Of a stretch of 64,000 nucleotides of DNA, positions 12,030 to 26,185 are shown piece after piece. How positions within the stretch are numbered: the first letter of the stretch is position 1; the number at the start of each line of letters is the position of its first letter. Source of the stretch: Panulirus ornatus (Eukaryota > Arthropoda > Malacostraca > Decapoda > Palinuridae); assembly GCF_036320965.1 (NCBI RefSeq), contig NC_092281.1:8136392-8200391 (forward strand), written 5' to 3'. The notes beneath the pieces were generated by a model. It had not been told where the DNA came from. It ran no database searches and was given only the letters and a program-made list of their open reading frames with translations. The position numbers and the translations under genes were made by a program.

Positions 12030-12257
12030 AAAATCTGCCAACCATTACCAAAGCATTACCACCCACCATCGAAGGATTACCAATCATTACCAAAGGATTA
12101 CCACCCTCTATCAAAGCATTACCAACCATTGCCAAAGGATTACTACCCATTATCAAAGCATTCCCACCCACTATCAAAGCATTACCAACCATTGCCAAAG
12201 GATTACTACCCCATATCAAAGCATTACCACCCACTGTCAAAGCATTACCACCCATAA
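12030..12257 (+). repeat. 21-bp minisatellite with heptad frame
   Basis: About eleven imperfect 21-bp units alternate between two forms, CATTACCAAMCATTRCCAAA and GGATTACYACCCWYTATCAAA. Because the unit is a multiple of three, both strands stay open. The plus frame reads as repeats of KHYQPLP / KDYYPLS, and the minus frame as GNALIVG / GNPLAMV. The GA array lies 60 bp upstream and there is no start context or splice evidence, so I read it as a minisatellite rather than a gene. Confidence 0.85.
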
Positions 12258-12647
12258 CAGCAGCTTAGGAGAAGGAACACACAAAACCCGATAAATTCCG
12301 TCGACGTAACCACAAAAGTGACGGCATCCACAGGCCATTTCCTCAACGAACCCTGACAACCAATGAGCCAGTCTGACAGATGAAGAAGTAATTGGATATG
12401 CAGATTTGGGGTGTGGGAGGGGAAGGGTTCTTGATTGAAAGGCTGTGCCATAAACGTGGACTGCAAGGATCACAACGGGAATTTGTAACCTCCTTTGGAG
12501 GCAAGTCTGTCCGTCCGTCTATCTTGACTTACCCTCGCGACGCAATTCATCTCGGTGTTTAAGAATGAACGAAAAAGAAATGGAAAGATCTGCTTAATTT
12601 TGAATGTACTGTAATTAAAAGGCACTCATCTGTATAATCTTATATGT

Positions 12648-12655
12648 GTTCTATA
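12648..12655. repeat. Left target-site duplication (imperfect 8 bp)
   Basis: GTTCTATA immediately precedes the element start. The right-hand partner TTTCTATG (14228-14235) matches at 6 of 8 positions. Eight-base duplications are the hallmark of hAT-type insertion, and the mismatches fit an old insertion. Confidence 0.6.
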
Positions 12656-14227
12656 CAGTGGCGTATCTAGGGTAGGGCAGGTGCCCTGGGCGCCACTTGA
12701 AGGGGGGGCACCACTCAACAGGTTTGATTTTGACATATGTTACCCGACTGACATTTTCAACGGTTTGGTTGCGTGTTATATACAAGGAACTTGCTTACTT
12801 TTCAACTATAGTAATATTTTGCTGCCATCATTTGCATTACCACTTCTACGTTACCATTTTGATCAAATACGTCTTTAGGAGTTTATATAGAATTAAGTTG
12901 AGCCTAACTCAAGTTTATAAATACACTATATTTTCTATATACATCCACTATGTACATTCTTAAGCCAGGGGCGCAATTTCAGTGCTTGCCCTAGGTGCTA
13001 TTTCCCCTAGAGACACCCCTGAATAGTTAGGGGTATGTTTTAGCTCAAAATACGTTTTTTTTTTTTTTCAAAACTGAAAGATATTCAAACACTTCTATAC
13101 TTGAAATAATCATGGTAAATATCGTAATGATCTCATTTACCAAGACATACTCAGTAAATACGATGCAATGGAGTAGAAATATTTTGAAATTGACTATTTG
13201 ATAGCTTAAATGAATGTGATAAAGACGACTAAACAGTATTTTAACACGAGATTTGTATTCAGGATGAAATATACTTCTAAATGAGTTTTTAAAGGGAATC
13301 AATTTTTCCGAGAAAATTGCCAAAAATTGAAGGTAACAGTTCAGTGTATTTTCTTTTATCCCAAAAAACTTAAAATTGAAAGATAAGATACTGAAACTTG
13401 AAATTAACATGGAAAATATATCAATGCTGTTAGTCACCGATACATACTCAGTGAATACGATGCAAAGGAGCAGAATATTTTGAAATGAACCTCATTTAAC
13501 AGCTAAATTGAATGTCAAAGAAGACAACTATTTTAACACCAGATTTGCATTCGGCATGAAAAGTACTTCTATAATGTTTTGAAAAGAAATCTATTTTACC
13601 GAGAAAATTACCAAAAATTGATGGGTAGTTTTTAGCTCCAAATTTGTTTTCCAAATTTCAAAGATATTCAACCACTTCTATACTTGAAATAATCATGAAA
13701 AATATATCAATGTTCTCAGTATCCGATACATACTTCAAATACGATATATAGGAACAGAATATCTTAAAATCGAGTTCACTTAACCGAAAGTCATGAATAC
13801 GACTAAATGTTATTCTAACACTAGATTTGTATTCAGCAGGAAAAATACTTCTTACACGACTCTCTAAAGGACAAGTTTTGAGAAAAATACCAAAAATTGA
13901 AGGTTATAGTTGATGTGGCGCCCCTTGAAGGACAGCGCCACTCAACACGTTTGGTTTTTGACTTATGCTACACGATTGATATCTTCAACGGTTTGGTTTT
14001 GAGATAAATTCGCCTACTTTACAACTATAGTCATGATTTGCTACTATTAGGTGCATTGCCGCTTCTACGTTACAATTTTGATCAAGTCTAAGAGGTTATA
14101 TAACTCAGTTTGGCCCAGCTCTTCAACAGTTTATTATTAAGTGTGTATATATGTATTTTCATACATCCACTGCATTTTGAATCGAGCCAGGGGCACAATT
14201 TCAGTGCTTGCCCTAGATACACACCAG
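12656..14227. mobile_element. hAT-like non-autonomous DNA transposon (1.57 kb)
   Basis: The left end starts CAGTGGCGTATCTAGGG. The right end, read in reverse complement, starts CTGGTGTGTATCTAGGG, giving imperfect terminal inverted repeats of about 23 bp with a CAG/CTG terminus. Imperfect 8-bp duplications flank it. Inside, the layout is A-B-B-B-A. A module of about 310-365 bp (12656-13021) recurs in direct orientation at 13917-14227, sharing stretches such as CTTCAACGGTTTGG, CTTCTACGTTACAATTTTGA and CAATTTCAGTGCTTGCCCTA. Between them lie three tandem units of 279-312 bp. No transposase frame exists, so it must have been mobilised in trans. The first A module ends in its own terminal-like CCCCTAGAGACACCCCTG, so it may itself be a smaller element (12656-13021) that was duplicated. 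hAT is inferred from the duplication length and termini only. Confidence 0.7.
13022..13903. repeat. Three tandem ~290-bp units inside the hAT-like element
   Basis: Unit 1 is 13022-13333, unit 2 is 13334-13624 and unit 3 is 13625-13903. Each runs from a TTTTAGCTC-type start, through AAAGATATTCAA, CTTGAAATAATCATGGAAAA, GATACATACTCAGT and AACACNAGATTTGTATTC, to CCAAAAATTGAAGG. The copies have diverged by tens of percent. Terminal-repeat-bounded elements with internal satellite-like arrays are known among eukaryotic DNA transposons. Confidence 0.85.
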
Positions 14228-14235
14228 TTTCTATG
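14228..14235. repeat. Right target-site duplication (imperfect 8 bp)
   Basis: TTTCTATG immediately follows the right terminus and pairs with GTTCTATA on the left (6 of 8 identical). Confidence 0.6.
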
Positions 14236-14582
14236 CAATCAAACACAATCAAGCTCCCTCAAAATTGATCTAAAAATCAAAGTTTCGGAACATAGTCTGG
14301 AGCAGTAGTTCTCATACCTCAAAAGTAACTTTCGGCTAGATCCGAAATTTTTTGGTCTATACTTAATGACACGCCACAGGTTTCAGGCAACTGAGAAAAG
14401 TATATCTCTCAGTTTTTCTATAGCTGTGGCTTCAATAAGCACGCTGAAAGGTTCTAGATTAAAATGCAATAGTAACGAGTTTCAGCAGAACTCAATTATC
14501 AACAAGATAATGGTACAGAATGAACAGTGGCTCATATTTGACGGGTTTATTGCAAAACCTGTTTAGCTCTTGTTTCCAAGTT

Positions 14583-15010
14583 ACGATGCGGGCCTTGAGC
14601 ATGACGAAGGTACAAACCTCGGGCGTGATGCCGTATATTTATGACGGTCAGGTCAAAGGCCAAGACAGGTCATTATACACGAGGGTCGTACTTTCGTAGT
14701 GATCAAGGTGTCATCGTCGTGCTCAGGGGTCGTACCGTCGTGATGTTTAAGGAATGTTTTATCGAGCTCAGGGGTCGTACGTTTGTCCCCGACTGTCATT
14801 CAGCCGTAATGAACAGTCGTGCCATCGTGCCCAAGGGTCGTACTTTTGTCTTTAGCGTTCCACATTTGTTTTCAAGGGTCGTTCCACTTTCGAGCGTCGC
14901 ACTTTAGTTTCCGAGGGTCGTACCTCCGTTTCAAAGGTTCGCGCATTCTTTGTTTTCAAGGGTCGTGCCTTCGTCGTTATCAAGGTTCATACCTTCGTGG
15001 TGAAGATGTC
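14583..15010 (+). repeat. Degenerate minisatellite, GGTCGTACC family (locus A)
   Basis: The core GGGTCGTAC, usually followed by CNTCGTGNTCAAG, recurs about ten times with variable spacers of 5-45 bp. The idealised unit is close to GGTCGTACCGTCGTGCTCAA. Related arrays lie at 20275-20500, 26110-26185, 34235-34375 and 34455-34485. The plus strand stays partly open because of the repeat, and I see no gene. Confidence 0.85.
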
Positions 15011-18104
<3,094 letters not shown>

Positions 18105-20274
18105 CCTGATTAACAGATTGCCAGATAGCTAGACAGGTGAACAGACAGATTAATTTCATTATCTACTTATCAATTTGTTTGTCACATCCACAACTGTTCT
18201 TCCTGGACGAGTGAGGACATTATCAATTATCAAAAAAAATATCCATATGTGCGCTGCATGTCATGCATTATCGCCTATAACTCAGACAATAATTAATACA
18301 GCGAAATTCGCTTTGTCAGCTTCATTTTCCAATAAAAAAAAATGGTTCGTACATCCCTACCATGATTTGGCATTACACATCCCAACGACGTACACCGAGG
18401 AAAGTGTGTACATACAAATTAGTCATCGCCTCACGTCCTTTTAGATATCGGAAAGACTAGAAATACACGCTTTTTCCGACCCTTAAGGACACAAAATCAG
18501 TGTCTACCTTATATTCGAAACATTCATTTACTGTTGGGACGGGCTTTGTGCTACACTTCAAAATTATCCCTCAAAGCCAACGTGCGGTAGCTGAAAGACC
18601 TTGTCAGATACCGAATATCTAACCGTACAAAACATGGAGCCTCTACATGAAGCTGTAAGCAGGCTCATTCACCGATGCGCAAACACCGCCAAGGTTACAC
18701 GCGATAGTTTTTGTCGGGAGCGTAGGAAGGAAAAAGACACCTATATATATAAGCACCTATATAAGACTTGGGCTGTCAGATGGCCTTAAAGAATGACTCT
18801 CTTCACACTGGGGAAAGGCGGCGTTCCTTCGAGGGAAGCGTCCAATATCACGTAGGAGTTTGACAGGCGGGACCATCTGTCATCGCGGCGTTGGACAGGC
18901 CCAGGTTTACAAAGGAGGCTCGCAGAGTCATCTCTCCCTCCGTGACGACGGTGAAAGAAACAATGAGGGACGAGATTCCAATAGCAATTAATCAGATCGC
19001 AGTTCGCATATTGAAAACAAGTCGATATATCATTTACGAGTGGAAACACGGGCAGCTGGTGACACAGCCGCCAACGGCAAGCGAATGACTGCTTGCTGGG
19101 GATGTTGCAGCGAGGAGCAACGTGGAAATTCATTTATCTTTATTCCGAATCTTTTAAGAGTCGATTTCAAATGCAGATGGCCTCAAGGAATACAGATCTC
19201 GTTAGAATATTGTTCACTTTGATTATTCGTTATGCAAGAGAGGGACGTTTCGGAAATCAATTATACCTTGTTTGATTAACGATAAATATATCGTTAATGG
19301 ATGAGATAATGATCTTAATATTAATTTAGGGAGCGTTAGCTTGTTCAGTCTGTGTGTGTGTGATATATCCCTTTGTTTGGTTCATGTACGTCAATATAAC
19401 TACACAGAAGCATCTCTGGGTCTTTAATGGATTAGGCCCGGTATTCCAAGGAGACAGAGAGAATAAAGATGGAGTGCGTTTGGGTACAGACCAGGACGAG
19501 TAAAGTATGTTAGATTCCGGAATTTCAGAGATTAGGGGAAGCAAGCGCAGGGAGAGTGATGGATGCTGGGCGAAAGCGAGCTCATGGTACGAGAGAGCGA
19601 GCGAATGGAAACAACGCACAGGAAACAGATGAAAGAGAGAGGACATTGCACCCTCGCGTGTGCTAGGTGATTCAGGTAGGCGAGGGAGAGATGCCAGTGG
19701 GAAAGGAGTGGAAACGATGGTCTGAAAGAGAGGGATAGCTTTTAAGATAAAGAACTCCTTGGTTAAAAGAAAGAGGTGGAAAGGATTGGACGAAAGATTT
19801 TTGGAACAGGAAGACATGAAAGAAAGAATTAAGTGGTTAGGGTACTTCAACTTATAATACAAACCAGTGGAAACTTCGCAACACTACTTTGTCTTGCAAA
19901 AAAGGTGGCTCTATCTTTTATTCTCAAACTCCTCGCTTATTGGCCTGCAACATTGAACATCTTCGTTCCGTAGCGAGAAACATATAGATGCCGTTTCTCT
20001 TCGCCAAGTTTAGCAAGTCAGTGAACTTGCAAAGAGAGTTTCAGTCCCACAGTGGATTACATAATCAACTCTGCTTTTCTAAAGCAGACTCTCAATCCTA
20101 CTATACTCTGGGTGTGCGAGGGAAACAATGTAAAAACTGGTGTTCGATCACTGGCCATGACTGACTCTGGAGGGAGATGTCACACTTGACCAGTTACTTA
20201 GTGTCTGGGGGCTGCTATGTCTATTTTCACAGACCGCTATTGGTCACAGATAAAAGGTTGTAGTCTTTACCCTT
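18105..20274. other. No gene recognised
   Basis: Anonymous DNA. A 178-codon frame on the minus strand (19326-19862) faces a purine-rich plus strand and lacks any domain. The 18600-18790 frame is short and unremarkable. Confidence 0.4.
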
Positions 20275-20500
20275 TATAACCCTCGAGTACGACATACCAC
20301 CTTTGGGGACAAGGGTACAACCCTAAAGCATGACGGTACGACCCTCGAGTACAACCGGTACGACCCCTGAGCACGATGGAATGACACCTGAACATGATAG
20401 ATGCGACCGAGCACGACGGTACAACACGAACACCACGACGATACGACTTGAGCACGTTACGACCCTTGAGCTCCACTTTACGACCCTTGGCAATGATGAC
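20275..20500 (-). repeat. Degenerate minisatellite, GGTCGTACC family (locus B, inverted)
   Basis: The complementary core TACGACCCTYGAGCACGACGG recurs about nine times (first 20 bases diagnostic), in opposite orientation to locus A. Spacers vary. Confidence 0.85.
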
Positions 20501-21289
20501 CTAGGGCCTTTGACCTACGAGTGCTCGAGGGGTACTTCCATCGATTTCTAGAAACAAAGTAATGATTTCCTTCACTAAATGATTGAGAGATGAAGCACCC
20601 ATGGTTATGAGAGGGTGCTTTACAGCGATCAGATGGAGGCCGAAACTGGGGAGAGAGACAACCCAGGCGAGCCAAGCTAATGGGCGAAAGATAGACCGAG
20701 GAAAGTAGGAGGCTGGCGGAACCATTTCGGAGACAATTGAGAGACGAAGTATTGAGGACGACGCTGGAGACGTTAACCTGACGTACTTAAAGGGGGAGAC
20801 TGGAGATGAATGCGGGCGGGGGGGGGTAAGAGAGAGAAATAGGTTAATGAAACAAGAGGGGGAGAAAGGGATGTTAAGAGGAGACTGCCGGAGAACAGGA
20901 AGGGGTGAAATAACGTGTTAATAGAACGCAACGAGAAAGGAAGGGACTGGTAAGAACGCGAGGGGTAACAAGGAGACTTGAATGCAGAGAGAAAAGGTAG
21001 TGCATTAAAGTAAACTAGACGAAAGAGTAAGTTGCGAGACGCTCCTAACGAGGCGAGAGATACCAGTCAAGGTACTGAGAGACCTGTAAGATAATTATTG
21101 TAGTACGAGGCAATTTATTCCTTACTGTATTAAGAATTTTTCCTCAGCAATAGAGTAATACGTCATTTAGAGTGGTAGGTAAATTCATTTACAGATTTAC
21201 AAACCCAAATCTGCGCATCAGGTGCTGGAATTCGGCATCCCTTGGTAGGGAACGCGCGCGCACGCACACACAAGACAATGAATGACGGC
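20501..21289. other. No gene; purine-rich DNA
   Basis: From about 20810 to 21070 the plus strand is strongly G/A-rich with a run of about nine G at 20817-20825. No coding signal. A CGCGCGCACGCACACACA alternating purine-pyrimidine stretch lies near 21253. Confidence 0.4.
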
Positions 21290-21720
21290 AATTTATTAAC
21301 CAATTTCTTACCGCTCAACCAGAGCGTTTCTCTTCCCTTCCTCCTCCACCTCCTTCACTATCCTTTCTGTATTTCTCTCTCGCAACCTCATTTGGATCTT
21401 TAACCTCCCTCCCTCATTCCCTCCTTTATATCTTAGTTATTTCTCTGCCCCTCACCCATTCTACCCCTCCCTGCTTTAAACAGACCAGTCTACCTCCTCC
21501 CCCTCTCTACGCTTTCTCCACTCCACCAGCCCTGTACCTCCTCCACTCCCATCTGCTTCACTACACCCCTCAACACTCCCAGCCAGCCCCCAGGCGAGGC
21601 TACTCCACACTTCCTCCAAGAGCAACTCCTGCACTGTAATGTCCTTCAAGGCCCACTTCATTAGCTCGTGTTCTCCTGTGCCTCCCCAGCCAACTACACC
21701 CCCTTCCCTCGGGGAAGTAA
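21290..21720. other. Pyrimidine-rich domain
   Basis: Long C/T-rich plus strand. The minus strand carries a frame of about 60 codons (21661-21476) starting MKWALKDITVQELLLEEVW, with fairly gene-like composition, but there is no homology I recognise and no clear splice sites. I do not call it a gene. Confidence 0.3.
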
Positions 21721-21748
21721 GGGGGGTTCTTTAACAGAAGCTGGGGTG

Positions 21749-22105
21749 TTATTCCTCCCTCTGGGGTGACGTCATGCCGCTACACTGTTGCTGTTGCAGT
21801 GTTGGCGTTTGTTGCTTCTGGTAGGGTGTTGTATTGCCGCCGATGCTGCTGCACTGCCACAGCAGCTGTACTTCCGCTGCTGCACCGCCACCTGCTGCTG
21901 GGGGTGGCAGTGTTGCACACCTCTTTTTTATTAGCGGGTGAAAGACACGCTGGAGGCATTCTGGGGTCGTGAATAGTAGACAATACTTGCTCATTATCCC
22001 CGCCTCTGAGACCTGGGGGTCGGAGGGGTACAGCTGGCAGGGAGAGTGGGTGGGGAGAGACAGTTGTTTGGGAGAGGCAAGGATAGCGCGAGAGGGAAGG
22101 TACAA
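21749..22105 (-). other. Low-complexity open frame, doubtful coding
   Basis: A 118-codon minus-strand frame contains a Pro-Ala-Gly-rich stretch (PPPAAGGGAAAE) and a Gln run (TLQQQQ), driven by GCT/CAG-type trinucleotide repeats at 21770-21905. Such runs occur in arthropod regulatory proteins. They also arise by chance in (GCN)n/(CTG)n DNA, and the plus strand is open over the same stretch. Without a domain or splice support this stays doubtful. Confidence 0.2.
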
Positions 22106-22399
22106 AGCGAGAATGGCAGTGTGTGTGTGTATCTAAGTTATGTAAGGTAGAAATTTGTTCATACGAAATAGAGAGAGCGAGAGACCCTCTTCAAATCTAT
22201 GAATGGGAACAATTTTTTTTCCACAGTAGAGAATAACTCCTTTCAAGAAAAGACTTTCTTGCTTATCTCTCGTAACGCATGGGAGCAGAAAAACAACCTC
22301 ATCTTTTCCCAGCGAGAGAGAGAGAGAGAAAGCCCAACTGCCAAGCTAAAATATGGCAGCTCATTTAACATGGGAGTAAAGCAATTAATCTCAGCCGGC

Positions 22400-22640
22400 A
22401 ATGAAAATTAGACGCGACAACAGAACGAGACTAAACTCGGAGCAGCGCACGTAATGAAGAGAACGCGGGACAGAGCTCAAAACGAGGCCAAATGCGGTAA
22501 GGAAAGTGCGCAAAACTCTAGAATAAAACAGGCTAGAGCGCAAAACGAGACAGTACAACATGATAGCGCAAAACGAGACTAAACGTAAGAGGCCATATTG
22601 CTAACGAGACCAGAATGCAGCAGGCCAGCGCACAAAACAA
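22400..22640 (+). repeat. Degenerate tandem array of GCGCAAAACGAGAC units
   Basis: The word GCGCAAAACGAGAC and variants (GCTCAAAACGAGGC, GCTAACGAGAC, GCGCACAAAAC) recur about seven times at 25-35-bp spacing. It shares the AAAACGAG word with the array at 29080-29345. Confidence 0.7.
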
Positions 22641-23066
22641 TTGGTCATCCCTCTTGTGAATGATACACGATAACACTATATTGTTCCGAATTACGCCATA
22701 AAAACAGCTAATGGCCCCAGGGCAATGATGCAATGTAAGTGTAAATGAGGGCTGAGGAGAGGACGCAATAAAAGCCTTTTAGTGTCGCGTTCAGAAAGCG
22801 AAGAATAAGACAGCGTCTCGTGTATTTGTTCAAGAAACGGGGGAGAAAAAAGTATTTAGAGTTGCACCTCGAGTTTCAAGTTTTTACTCGCAGGATCTTA
22901 TGAAAAAAATATTGGGAGAAGCGAGAGGATACGAGTAGAAATTATTTGGACACGGAGGAAATTAGATTGGTAGAACAGGAGATAAACAAGTGTGTAGAGG
23001 CCGGCCCTGATGTGGACTCTGGTCCGAGACTAGAACCTCCTTGGTAAAAAAAAGTTTGTAGGTATG

Positions 23067-23072
<6 letters not shown>
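22641..23072. other. No gene recognised
   Basis: Anonymous, mildly A-rich sequence. I see nothing in it. Confidence 0.4.

Positions 23073-23120
<48 letters not shown>
23073..23120. repeat. Compound (AT)n(AC)n microsatellite
   Basis: About 38 bp of TA followed by about 10 bp of AC. Confidence 0.96.
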
Positions 23121-26109
23121 GAATCTGATATACCAATTGAAGAGAAAATGGAACATGAAAAGATATGCTGAAAATCAAATGGGTTACGATCAAAGCAGCA
23201 CAAATAAGGGGGAAAGAAAAAAAAACGAGACATTGTGACATTAAGCTAAATGAAATCGCTTTGTAGTCGAGGCCAAAGTGAAATAACACTATCAGTCTTG
23301 TTATTGTGGTTCTTGAATGACCTTGCTCATGTGACAGATTTATCCACCTCATAGAACTGGGATATTACAGACAAGCCTTAGATCCACTTCTGCCGTGCGT
23401 GTTTGTGAGAGTTTGTTCATTGTTTTTACCCGAAAGCTTTTGTCCTGTGTTGGAGTATGTGTAGCGTCGCTTACAAACAGATACAGCATTTTTCCCCTCA
23501 GATACAAAACCCATCAAGGTTCAGCGCCAAATACTGTTGACGTGGATGTGACAGAAGAGCGTCGCTTCATAAAACTTCGTCATCGAAAGATATACACTCG
23601 CGAGGAAGAAAAAAAAAAGGTGGGGGAATGAAATATCTAAAGTGTGACAGAATGGCGCGACAAGGAAAGAGACGGAACGGTTCTGTTTCTTTGTTTTTGT
23701 TTCCTTTGTGGAGACTACGGAGGGGTAGGGGGGGGGGGTAAGGTGTGCACATAGGAGACAGACTGCGACCATCTACGAAGTTGGTTAGATCAATAGATAC
23801 ACGGATTTATAGATTGACTGTAAGGGGGGGGGGGATAGCGCTGATGCATTAAAATGTATAATGGTCACACGAGAAAGACGAGAGGATAGATTCTTTAACC
23901 ACAAGACCCTAAATTCAGCAGATGATTAAATATACTCAGTGGTAGTAACACCTTCTCTAAGAATGATGGAAATCAAGATATTTTTTTTACGTAAGCAGAC
24001 ATCGATCTTAGTCTCCTTTCTTTTTACCACGTTATTTCCATTCTCTTACAAGACGTAACTTCCAAGTAAACCACTTTAGAAGTTAGATTCACCTGGCCAT
24101 TTTGAGGGGGTTGTTTTGAGAGTCTCCAGCTACGCGGGACGAGGGGCGCCGCCCTTCGTCAAGGCTGTGTTTCCTCGAATTTTCTCACAGGAATGAGGGA
24201 AATATGAATAAGGTCACGATCTTTACACGAAGTAAGGAGGTCTGAGTGGCCCCTGGTCAGAGTAGCTCCTCATGTGTTTTTGTTGGGTTGTGGTCAGCTA
24301 CAAGAGATTCCATACGAAGGTGGGAGGAGTGTAGAATTCCCTCTCGCCGATACCCTAGCTCCTTATCGAATACGATGATAGATAGGGATGTCACCCACGC
24401 CGCACAATAGTCACATCAACTTCGTATTCGACAAAAGACGCTATCGGGCTTCCTACCTGCGTATCAGAGTGTCACTGTCTCCCAAACCTGCTTCATTGAC
24501 ATCTGTCACTACCATTCTCTTTCTTCCTCACTCTGAACGAGCTTTCTCTAACATTTATTTTGGCATCTATTTTTCTTTATCGCCTTCTGTCTTAGTCTTC
24601 CTCAACCACTTAGATTATCTTCACCAGTGGCTTCTGCTTTTCCTTCTCTGCCTCATTGTCTGAAGAATCCTTGTTCTTCCCTCCTTACTTCATATCTATT
24701 CACAGTCAGATTTCTTCCCCTTCCATCATGCTTCCTCCACCATCTGTCTTTTGTCCTCCTCCTCTACCCCAGCTAATTCAAGGTACACTCCTGTCTAAAG
24801 TTCTCCACCTCCCCAGTCTTTCAGCTTTCCTCCAGCTAACTTCCATCGTTCTCTCTCAGCTAAGGTCTCCACCTTCCCTCTCCTCCAGCTAACTCTCATC
24901 TACAACTCCTGCCTTCCTCCGGTTATCTCCTCCCTACCTAAATCTGTTTTCTTGCCCTCATCTTCCATCGGATACCCTCATCACCAAACTTCGTTTTATC
25001 CGTACATTTATCTTCTCTTATTACCAAAATACTCCTACAGAAATACCCATTTCGAAGCTTGACCATTGAAGATAATTCATACCACGTTTTGGTTTGGCCT
25101 CGATCTAGGTGGGAGAGCTAAAAAAAAAATGGAAGGATTCGACAACAGAAATAAAAAGGGGCGATTCGAGAAGTCTTGTTCGGTATCCGACGTCGCCCTG
25201 CGGAAACTGACAGATCGGCGCCGGGGTTCAGTTGTCGCTTCCTGTTGAGTTCGAAAGTCTGAATGTCTCGTCAAGATCTGACATACTCTCCTTTTGAGGC
25301 GATAGACAGGCCTTTTACCGCTTCACACTGGTACGTCTCCATGTTGGGGAAACTATCTAACGCGCGGGATTCTTACGATTTGTGGAGGTGGTTCCTTTGA
25401 GATGACCTGTCCGTCTATAGACAGTTCGTTCTGTACCTAAAACCTCTTTCCTGGGGGGTCTGAAACATGTGCTTTTACAGTGTAAAAGTTCCCCCTTTTA
25501 CTTTTAATTAGACCCTTTTTCTTTTTTTACAGATTCCAGCCGTTCGTCGTTTTGGGGGGTTATGTAAGAGGATCTTCAAGTTGTCGATCTGGCGTGAGAG
25601 AAGGATCCAAGTCATTCTCAAGTTGATTAATCACCTTCCAAGACGTTTTCTGCGAATTCTAACGCCCCGAAATAAAAAAAAAAAAATGACACGTTGTAAG
25701 AGATCTTTAAAGGACCAAATGACCGATGGGGAACTCATTCATGTTCCTTGTAATACCCAGATGGGGAAGAACCTCAGGCGATATAAAGGTTGAAAGACTC
25801 AAGGTCGAGGGGATGAGAGACGATGTCCCTGCAGCCTCGAATTTCAAATTCCGATTCGTTGGCAAAGATTGCTCTCGGAGCCCTGTATCGACTAGGTTCA
25901 CAGGGGAGGGATCTCTCAGGCAAAGAATACACGGAGTGACATTTCTCCAGGTTTTCTTTCGCCGCGTACGTTGTCACGAAGTTAGCATTTGTCTTAAATA
26001 CGATTTTAAGAAAGCTTATGTATACACGAACGCTGATTTTCATGTCTAGGTGAACGACCCCGGAAAAGTACGTTTCACGACTCGCTATATTTGCTATGTT
26101 ATTCAAGAG
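23121..26109. other. No gene; G-run and pyrimidine-rich domain
   Basis: Holds G runs at 23727-23738 and 23825-23834, and a C/T-rich domain from about 24390 to 25010 that opens Ser/Leu/Pro-rich frames. A 107-codon plus frame at 25726-26049 has more complex composition but no recognisable domain. Confidence 0.4.
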
Positions 26110-26185
26110 CACCAAAGGTCTTACCTTTGTGCTTGAGGGTCGTACCTTTGTAGTGAAGATTCTACCGTTCGTGCTCGGTTCAATT
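26110..26185 (+). repeat. Short array of the GGTCGTACC family (locus C)
   Basis: TTGTGCTTGAGGGTCGTACC, then a diverged unit (TTCTACCGTTCGTGCTCGG), match the locus A/B unit. There are two to three copies in plus orientation. Confidence 0.7.

Noticed and set aside
13045..13437. A 130-codon minus-strand frame
   Set aside because: It lies across the tandem B units of the hAT-like element and is not conserved between units, so it is not a transposase.
14583..15010. A CRISPR array
   Set aside because: Repeat units are degenerate, spacers vary widely in length, and the genome is plainly eukaryotic. It is a minisatellite.
19326..19862. A 178-codon minus-strand frame
   Set aside because: It faces a purine-rich plus strand, which depletes stops on the other strand. 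Composition is Ser/Leu/Pro/Phe-heavy with no motif, no splice signals and no repeat of the pattern nearby.
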